Assembly: GCF_025370935.1 (NCBI RefSeq)
Contig: NC_133490.1
Coordinates: 12,172,407-12,236,406 of the forward strand
Direction: 5' to 3'
Length of the DNA: 64,000 nt
Source: Choristoneura fumiferana
Lineage: Eukaryota > Arthropoda > Insecta > Lepidoptera > Tortricidae
Under the pieces are notes generated by a model. The model was not told the DNA's origin, did no database searches, and saw only the letters and a program-made list of their open reading frames with translations. Below are positions 57,701 through 64,000 of this stretch, piece after piece; position 1 is the stretch's first letter; every line of letters starts with the position of its first letter. Both the position numbers and the translations under genes were made by a program.

Positions 57701-57927
57701 GGTTTACTAATGTTTCGGCGAATAACGTTTGGCAACCTGTTTCATTTCGCAACTTTTCATTTCCCAACTATTTAATATTTCTGAAACTGTAAATATTTCA
57801 GGATTTTTATAAAACTAACCTAACCTAAAGGGTTCTACACGATGGCCCTGAATTAAATCCTGAAATATTTAAAGTTTGCGAAATGAAACAGGTTGCCAAA
57901 CGTTACGTTACGAAAAGGCAGTACTCG
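57701..57927. mobile_element. Mutator-like MITE with 9-bp target duplication
   Basis: Ends GGTTTACTAATGTTTCGG and GAAAAGGCAGTACTCG; AATTTTATT is repeated exactly at 57692-57700 and 57928-57936. The undisturbed target sequence is visible in the opposite arm of the palindrome that it interrupts. Confidence 0.88.
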
Positions 57928-57975
57928 AATTTTATTTTTGGACATACTTAGTCACCTTTTAGCATAATACACTTA

Positions 57976-58116
57976 GGGGCTGTTTCACCATCCATTGGTT
58001 AGCGTTAGCCGACGGTTAAATGTGACGCCGTCTCCGTCTATTAGAACAAAACAAATAGAGACGGCATCACACCTAACCGTCAGTTAACACTAATCAATGG
58101 ATGGTGAAACAGCCCC
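57976..58116. mobile_element. Palindromic MITE, GGGGCTGTTTCACC ends, TA target
   Basis: GGGGCTGTTTCACCATCCAT and ATGGATGGTGAAACAGCCCC are perfect inverted ends. It is flanked ACACTTA and TAAGTGT, that is a TA duplication at the exact centre of the outer palindrome. Confidence 0.75.
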
Positions 58117-58319
58117 TAAGTGTATTAAACTAAAAGGTGACTATGTCGATAAATAAAATTACATTGAATAAAAGTTGTTTATAACATACTCATTCTCACT
58201 TTATATTGAAGTCCCTCGTAGTAGTTTTTGATTTTATTGCTTCTGTCATAAGCGTGCTGGTTCAACAATATAATGATGAATTTGCGATGTGGAAGTTTAG
58301 AGCTCAAATCCTTGTATTA

Positions 58320-58540
58320 AAAACCGGCCAAGTGCGAGTCGGACTCGCGCACGAAGGGTTCCGTACCATCTATACAACATTCATTAGACATTAGCAAAAA
58401 CGGCAAAAAAATCACATTCGTTGTATGGGAGCCCCCCTTAAATATTTATTTTATAATATAATATTTTTATTCTGGTTTGTTAGTATTTTTTGTTTGTTAG
58501 TATAGGGTTTCCGTTTTTACCCTTTAGGTACGGAACCAAA
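58320..58540 (+). repeat. 'GGTTCCGTACC' interspersed repeat
   Basis: ACCGGCCAAGTGCGAGTCGG to AGGTACGGAACC, with an internal deletion compared with 51375-51680. Confidence 0.65.
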
Positions 58541-58864
58541 AAATTATTTCAAGTGTACTAATTATCAAAGTTTTTTTTTTTTTTAAAGAAACAGTAATAA
58601 TGAGAATTTATCACAAAATAATGAGCACAGAATAAACTTTCTCTACAAATACATTGACTCATGATAAAATTATTGTTTATTTGGCGTATTAGTGTACTAT
58701 TATTTGACTACTGAATCATCTGTGCTGTACAAACAAATTTTGGGTCTCATTAATACCTATGTTTAAATTTAACAATGAGAAATTTTATTTGTTCATCATT
58801 TGTGGCACTGGCTCATATTTTTCTGCAAATTTAGATAGCAATATATTTGCAATAAGATACACGA

Positions 58865-59275
58865 AACAACCGGCCAACGCGCACCGAGGGTTCCTTATAA
58901 ATGTTTTTATTATATGATGTAACTAAAAATGTATGCTTTTCGCAATTTTTCCTTTATCTGTGCTATAAGACGTTGCTTTGTACCAAATTTCAAGATTCTG
59001 AGTTCACAGGACCCAGGTACTCTGTAGGTTTTGATTCCCTTGCGAGTGTCGAAAATTTGCAGCATAAACGGCTGTATCTTTTGATTGCGTTGGCTTAGAA
59101 GTTTGATTTTTTCACAGCTCCAAGGGACAGTAGACCTGAGTATTTGATACAAAATTTCAGCTTGATACCTCCACGCGTTCCTGAGAAAAAGGGTCTTGAC
59201 AGACGGACGGACGGACGGACAAAGTGATCCTATAAGGGTTCCGTTTTTCCTTTTTAGGTACGGAACCCTAAAACA
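58865..59275 (+). repeat. 'GGTTCCGTACC' interspersed repeat, longer form
   Basis: CAACCGGCCAACGCGCACCG, GATTGCGTTGGCTTAGAAGT, CTGAGAAAAAGGGTCTTGAC, a (ACGG)n run at 59206-59221 and TTAGGTACGGAACCCTAAAA. Confidence 0.65.
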
Positions 59276-59699
59276 TTAAATGTTGTCTTGTTGTATCTTG
59301 TTGTTGGTTTATATTTGTTTAAATGTGTATTTGTCAATCTTAAACGATTTAGGAATTAGCAGCGGATATGGAAGCATCTAAAAAAAAAACGGTGGCATTA
59401 CGGTGCGTTACTGCGATTTCCGTGCGTTAGCGTATTTTAAAAGCGGTTTGTCGCACCTTAATTCTTGAGAGGATCCGTGCCCTGCAATGGACGTTCGAGT
59501 ATATAAAAAGTGCGCATTTATGCGTACTGCATGACCGTAATTTGTAAAAATAACAAAAGAAAGTTGCCGCTATTAATTCTGAGGGAGGCAACTGGCTGAC
59601 GACCAGTATATAGGTCGAGATGATGGCCCAATTTTAATTTAAAGTAGAAATACCACGCTCACATTTGAAAAATAGGGGGGAGATTTTGTACTTTTAAGC

Positions 59700-59932
59700 C
59701 ATTACATTTACATCATCATCAGCCGGAAGCCGTCCACTGCCTCCCTTAGAACACCACAATGGACGACAACTCGCTACTTACATCCACCGGTTGCCTGCAA
59801 CTTTCACGATCACATGCTTGATTAAACTATTATTAAGCGCAGTAGGAAGTTCGCCGGGGACGGATGACCTGGTTAAACTGGTGAAAACTGGAGGTCTGTG
59901 GGAGAGTCCTATGTCCAACAGTGGACGTAGGT
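59700..59932. pseudogene. RTE-like LINE 3' end fragments, two orientations
   Basis: 59712-59815 is a reversed 3' end (CATCATCATCAGCCGGAAGC); 59858-59931 is a forward end with GGATGACCTGGTTAAACTGG and CAACAGTGGACGTAGG. Confidence 0.6.
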
Positions 59933-60331
59933 ACAGTCAACGTCATAAATAATTGATCACTTTTGTACCTTGACACTTTAACGTCATGTTTGAAAAGCCT
60001 TACGAAATTGTGTAACGACTGAAAGCGACAAGGTACAGAAATGTTTTTTTTTATTCGACTGGATGGCAGACGAGCAAGTGGGTCTCCTGATGGTAAGAGA
60101 TCACCACCGCCCGCAAACATCTGCAACACCAGGGGTATTGCAGATGCGTTGCCAACCAAGAGGCCTTAGATGGGATACCTCAAGTGCCAGTAATTTCACC
60201 GGCTGTCTTACTCCACTTACTGTCTTACTGCTTCACGGCAGGATTAGCGAGCAAGATGGTGGTGGCAATCCGGGCGGACCTTGCACAAGGTCCTACCATC
60301 TGCTGATCACTTATTCATGACGTTGACTGTA
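59932..60331. mobile_element. Tc1/mariner-like MITE carrying a retroelement
   Basis: TA at 59932-59933 and 60330-60331; ends CAGTCAACGTCATAAATAAT and the complement of TTATTCATGACGTTGACTG. Sub-arms TTGTACCTTG and CAAGGTACA face each other. The right half is interrupted by the element at 60044-60303. Confidence 0.82.
60044..60303 (-). mobile_element. SINE-like poly(A) retroelement nested in the MITE
   Basis: Poly(T) and ATTCGACTGGATGGCAGACG to TTGCACAAGGTCCTACCATC. Confidence 0.82.
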
Positions 60332-60334
60332 TTT

Positions 60335-61370
60335 ATTCAATTACAAACCGCAAGTAGGTTCTTCCCCAAATCCAAGCTGCGTTAGTCATTCAATACAGGG
60401 AAGCAGGAAGCCATAATGTAGGATTAGTTTAATCAGTGTACAGAGTTATTAGCCGTGAACTGAACACGACTTTGTCGCACCAAGCTATGTGAATATTCGA
60501 CCGTTTCGCGGTCAAATTTTTTTATGAATATGCTGTTGAATATGAAATTTTCGATTATTTTTTTAGACGTTGTACTTTACTAGATAACCTGGAAACTCAA
60601 TGTTTTAGACTATCGCGTTCGTTACAAATTGTATGCTTTTTTTTGCTTCTCTAAAATCAAGGTACGCCGAACAAAACCCGAATTTAAGTCATAAAACCTG
60701 GAAACTGTAACAGAATCTTCACCATGCCAAAGAAAATGTGCCCACCAGAATAAAATAAATTAACGCTCGGAATGTCCCTTTTCTGAAATTCATTCCTTTT
60801 TTACATGTAAATAATAGGTAAATATGACGCTACCGGTGTGTGCCGAAATGAGCTAGTATTTCATTCTCTGTCTAATCCTGAATTTCAAACCTTTACAACT
60901 CTGGTGTATGTAAAAGTAGAAAGCGTAAAATTTGTTTCTCTACGCTTTGTCAAATTTTTATTGACCAAAATAAATTAAAAATAGTCGAAACCTGTATTTA
61001 GTATCGAAGTTGCTTAACTTACAAAATATCACAATCCGTTGAGAAATGCCTGCAGAAGAGAACATACGAGAGCATTTTTGCCCAAGTTGAAACGGAGACT
61101 CTTCGCTCGCGCTTTGCGCTCGCTCAAAACATCCCTTTGCACTTAAACTGTTTCCAAGTGCTAAAACAATGTTATCTTCAACAGAACGATTTGAGTTATA
61201 ATAACGTCACCAATAAATCTTGAAGGAAAAGATGAATTAAAAGATTATAGATTCGTCAGTTATCGAATTGTAATTCAGTGGTTTACTGGCTTACTAACTA
61301 CTAATTAACTACAGTTTAGTCATTCTGCCAATGGCACGTTAGTGTAACGGTGACCGTTAATACATGTACA
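60335..61370. other. Non-coding, no gene recognised
   Basis: AT-rich, with no ORF above 60 codons and no clear repeat. Confidence 0.4.
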
Positions 61371-61371
61371 A

Positions 61372-61612
61372 AATAAAAATCCATACCAATATTATAAATG
61401 CGAAAGTGTGCGTGTTTGTGTACGTGGAATTATCGCACGCTGTTCCCTCGGGAACTGTGCATTTTCCGGGATTAAAAGTAGCCTATGTCACTCTTTGGCC
61501 CATAAACTATCTCTATGCCAAAAATCACTTCGATCCGTCGCTCCGTTTCGACGTGAAAGACGGACAAACATACAAACACACACTTTTGCATTTATAATAT
61601 TAGTATGGATGG
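61372..61612 (+). mobile_element. RTE-like retroelement tail with an inverted start
   Basis: Main body TGTTCCCTCGGGAACTGTGC to TTGCATTTATAATATTAGTA. It begins with CCATACCAATATTATAAATG, which is the reverse complement of the same tail end, so the unit has inverted ends about 29 bp long. Confidence 0.65.
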
Positions 61613-61933
61613 ATTAGTTGTTGCTCGTGCCTTCGTCTGAAAAGAATTAGTTAATTTGCAAATTAGTTAGTTTGATTTTTGTTATATTATGCAATTTTCC
61701 GGAATACTAACTATCGTATGTTCTTACTAATCACCACACATACTGCCATACACACGCAAAAGGTGTATCCATGCATATTGCAGTAACCTAAAAATCTAAA
61801 ATTCATGAAAATCATAACTGTTTATGTCTGACAGTAACCATGTAAAATGATCCCATGCTTCGTACGTTTTGCTTAGTAAAGAGGCTCTGCAAAGTACGGA
61901 GCAGCATTATGCTGCAAAGAGCGGCATTATTCT

Positions 61934-62065
61934 GCAGGGCTACTACGAAACTTGAAACTCGAAGTTCGTGTCGTGCGGTCCCTCTGACACTTATACTGTT
62001 TAATACGAGAGCGAGAGGGACGATACGATACGAACTTCGAGTTTCGAGTTTCGTAGTAGCCCTGC
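61934..62065. mobile_element. Palindromic MITE, GCAGGGCTACTACGAA ends
   Basis: GCAGGGCTACTACGAAACTT and GAGTTTCGTAGTAGCCCTGC face each other with arms of about 60 bp that also include CCCTCTGACACTTATACTGT versus ATACGAGAGCGAGAGGGACG. Confidence 0.75.
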
Positions 62066-62427
62066 CGCTCCCCCGTATTTTTATTTGTTTATTTTATTCT
62101 TTGTATGTCACGAATAAATATTTTATTTCTTTCTTTCTTTATATAACCAATGCCACATCTACACTGTACCACGTCTAAAGCAGTAGCCCCAGTATCTTGT
62201 TTATGCTTCGCCAATGTAATTGTCCAGGGGTTATCAAAGTGACAAACTATGTTGTAGAGGGCTGGCTACGCCATAACTTGATAGTCTCTAGGAATACAGA
62301 GATTTTTTGTATAAGTAAATAAAGATCTGGATCCAATTCACATTAATTGACCTAGTCCCAAACTAAGCAAAGTTTGAGTATAGACAATAAATAAACATAC
62401 CTGTGTAGATAAATGTATATAAATAAA

Positions 62428-62620
62428 AGTTCAATATCTCAAAAACGGCTGGACCGATTTTGATAAAACATATCTAAGAACCATCGCTGAAAACATAGCT
62501 TTCAAATAAAAAAACTGCATTCAAATCGGTCCACCCGTTTAAGAGCTACGGTGCCACAGACAGACACACATAGCGGTCAAACTTATAACACCCCTCTTTT
62601 TGCGTCGGGGGTTAAAAACC
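62428..62620 (-). repeat. 'CGACGCAAAAAGAGGGG' repeat (reverse)
   Basis: GTTCAATATCTCAAAAACGG to CCCTCTTTTTGCGTCGGGGG. Lies head to head with 62852-63085. Confidence 0.65.
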
Positions 62621-62851
62621 GGCTGCACGTCCCCAGCTCCCTGGAGCTCTCCGAGATAATGTGACCCCTCTCAGGAGTTGTCAAAGTGTAGGCAATATAC
62701 TGCTAATACGCGTAGGTCTATAGCAGACAGATAGCCTAACCTTTCACCGGGAGATAAGAAGGGAGTTCCTATTTCTAGTACTTTGGAATCTTTAAGGAAA
62801 CTTTCCACTTCCAACGAAAATTGTAAGCGTTTGTAAGCTTCAGCGTATTTT

Positions 62852-63085
62852 TAACCCCGACGCAAAAAAGGGGTGTTATAAGTTTGACCGCTATGTGTGT
62901 CTGTGTGTCTGTCTGTGGCACCGTAGCTCTTAAACGGTTGGACCGATTTTGATGCGTTTGTTTTATTTGAAATCAGATCGTCTAGCGATGGTTCTTATCT
63001 TAGACATGTTTCATCAAAATCGGTTTAGCCGTTTTTGAGACGTTGAACTTTGAAGTGACAAAGTCGGGGGTTTTCCAACTTTTTG
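62852..63085 (+). repeat. 'CGACGCAAAAAGAGGGG' repeat
   Basis: AACCCCGACGCAAAAAAGGG, GTGTGTCTGTCTGTGGCACC, AAATCGGTTTAGCCGTTTTT and TCGGGGGTTTTCCAACTTTT. Confidence 0.7.
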
Positions 63086-63389
63086 TTGATTAGGTTATTG
63101 ATAATGTAACTGACGGATAAAATTACAATACAAAATTAAATTTCTTTATTACACACCACAAGTCAATACAAAAAAATAGGCGGTCTTATCGCTTAAAAGC
63201 GATCTCTCCCAGACAACCATTTGGGTACATGATCTGACATCATGAATGGAGACTATATGTTAGGATATTTTTTATAAACTATTCCTCTAGTCTAGAACCC
63301 TATAGGGTGGGCTAGTTTTATAACAATACTGAAGTATTTACAGTTTAAAAAAATCGTTCGTCCATATAGAACAGTTGGAAAATATTTAT

Positions 63390-63600
63390 TGAATCAGGCG
63401 TTACTTTGCGGATGCCCATATCAATGAACTAAAAGAATTTCTTTGCTCACCCGCGACCTTATGATAGCTACGTTTAGGCAAGAAATGTTCATGCAGTTCC
63501 TCCTCCTGCTTGTGTGATTTGTGTGTTCTTACAGTGTGGAGGTGGAGGAACTGCATAAACGTAGCAATCATAAGGTACCGGGTGAGCAAAGTTTCAGTTC
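63390..63600. mobile_element. Inverted-repeat element
   Basis: CTTTGCTCACCCGCGACCTT, GATAGCTACGTTTAGGCAAG and GCAGTTCCTCCTCCTGC face GGAGGTGGAGGAACTGC, AAACGTAGCAATCATAAGGT and GGTGAGCAAAG. Single arms resemble 34900-34980 and 510-560. Confidence 0.6.
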
Positions 63601-64000
63601 ATTGGTTGGGAAATAAATTATTTTCGGCGAAAAAGATAGAGAACCCAGAAGGAAGGTGATATGCACAAATGGCTCATCTCTACGGTTGAAACTGAAGCGC
63701 GCAGTTAAAATGATTTCTATGATTCATTTGGCCTTCATATCGTTTCGCAATGTTAGCTCACTTTTTATGATGTAATATATTCTGAACTCTATGACAATGG
63801 AAGAAATAATGTTTTTGAATGTATTTTAGTGCTTGCATTGAGTGTTTATTCCCTAATGTTTGTGATTCCCTTTTTGATCACACTTTTTTATGATAATTAT
63901 GTTATTGTACTTTTAAACTCATCCAAAAGATGCCTAGAATGATAGTGTTAAACCCATGTTCAACGGATGTCTAAGTGTTGTTTGTTATTAAAGCATTTGA
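63600..64000. other. Non-coding, nothing recognised
   Basis: No ORF or repeat identified up to the window end. Confidence 0.4.

Larger units (their letters stand above)
57629..58220. mobile_element. Nested TE: mariner-like palindrome carrying two other MITEs
   Basis: Outer element 57631-58218 is flanked by TA on both sides; its ends are CGAGGGGCGTTCAATAAAAA and the complement of CAATATAAAGTGAGAATGA-type right arm (ending GTCCCTCG). With the inserts removed the two arms pair for about 150 bp. It contains the elements at 57701-57927 and 57976-58116. The mariner label rests on the TA target and CGAGGG ends. Confidence 0.75.

Noticed and set aside
60063..60320. 85-codon ORF
   Set aside because: It is a translation of the SINE-like repeat; the frame is not kept in the other copies.

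Overview
The window reads as nuclear DNA of a moth or butterfly (Lepidoptera). It is AT-rich, gene-poor and full of degenerate interspersed repeats of kinds common in lepidopteran genomes: RTE-like LINE 3' ends with (GAT)n tails, a tRNA-derived SINE, the 'GCCCGCGGCTTCGCCCGCG' retroelement 3' tail, a short Helitron ending CAGCTAG, and several palindromic MITE families. I see no bacterial operon, CRISPR array, viral gene or rRNA. Species cannot be named from this evidence.

One host gene can be reconstructed, on the minus strand: a boule (DAZ-family) RNA-binding protein gene running from its ATG at 52735 to its stop at 31968. Four coding exons (52367-52735, 36606-36668, 34667-34823, 31968-32113) join in phase through canonical GT/AG sites into a 735-nt, 244-aa reading frame. 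Exon 1 carries RNP2 and RNP1 of a single RRM; exon 2 completes the RRM; exons 3 and 4 encode a Pro/Ala/Tyr/Cys-rich tail. The 15.7-kb first intron is filled with mobile elements. Boule proteins are germline, mostly testis, translational regulators; that role is inferred from the family.

Layout. 1-3931: interspersed repeats. 3932-17646 and 17849-31791: two near-identical, same-orientation copies of one ~13.8-kb stretch, separated by an exactly 100-N gap (17749-17848). Copy 2 starts at the first base after the gap and ends 176 bp short of the boule stop. The copies differ by SNPs, small indels and clean presence/absence of mobile elements, as two alleles would. They may be two haplotypes placed in tandem by the assembler rather than a real duplication. 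31792-52735: boule and its introns. 52736-64000: 5' flank of boule, then repeats and nested MITEs with no gene I can recognise.

The most informative non-gene structures are a MITE family with 9-bp target-site duplications at three loci (Mutator-like), a three-level nest of elements at 57629-58220, a TA-flanked MITE carrying a retroelement at 59932-60331, a Helitron with its empty site present in the other copy, and long palindromes at 36887-37102, 44710-44851 and 61934-62065. I found no evidence of a wholly new biological system.
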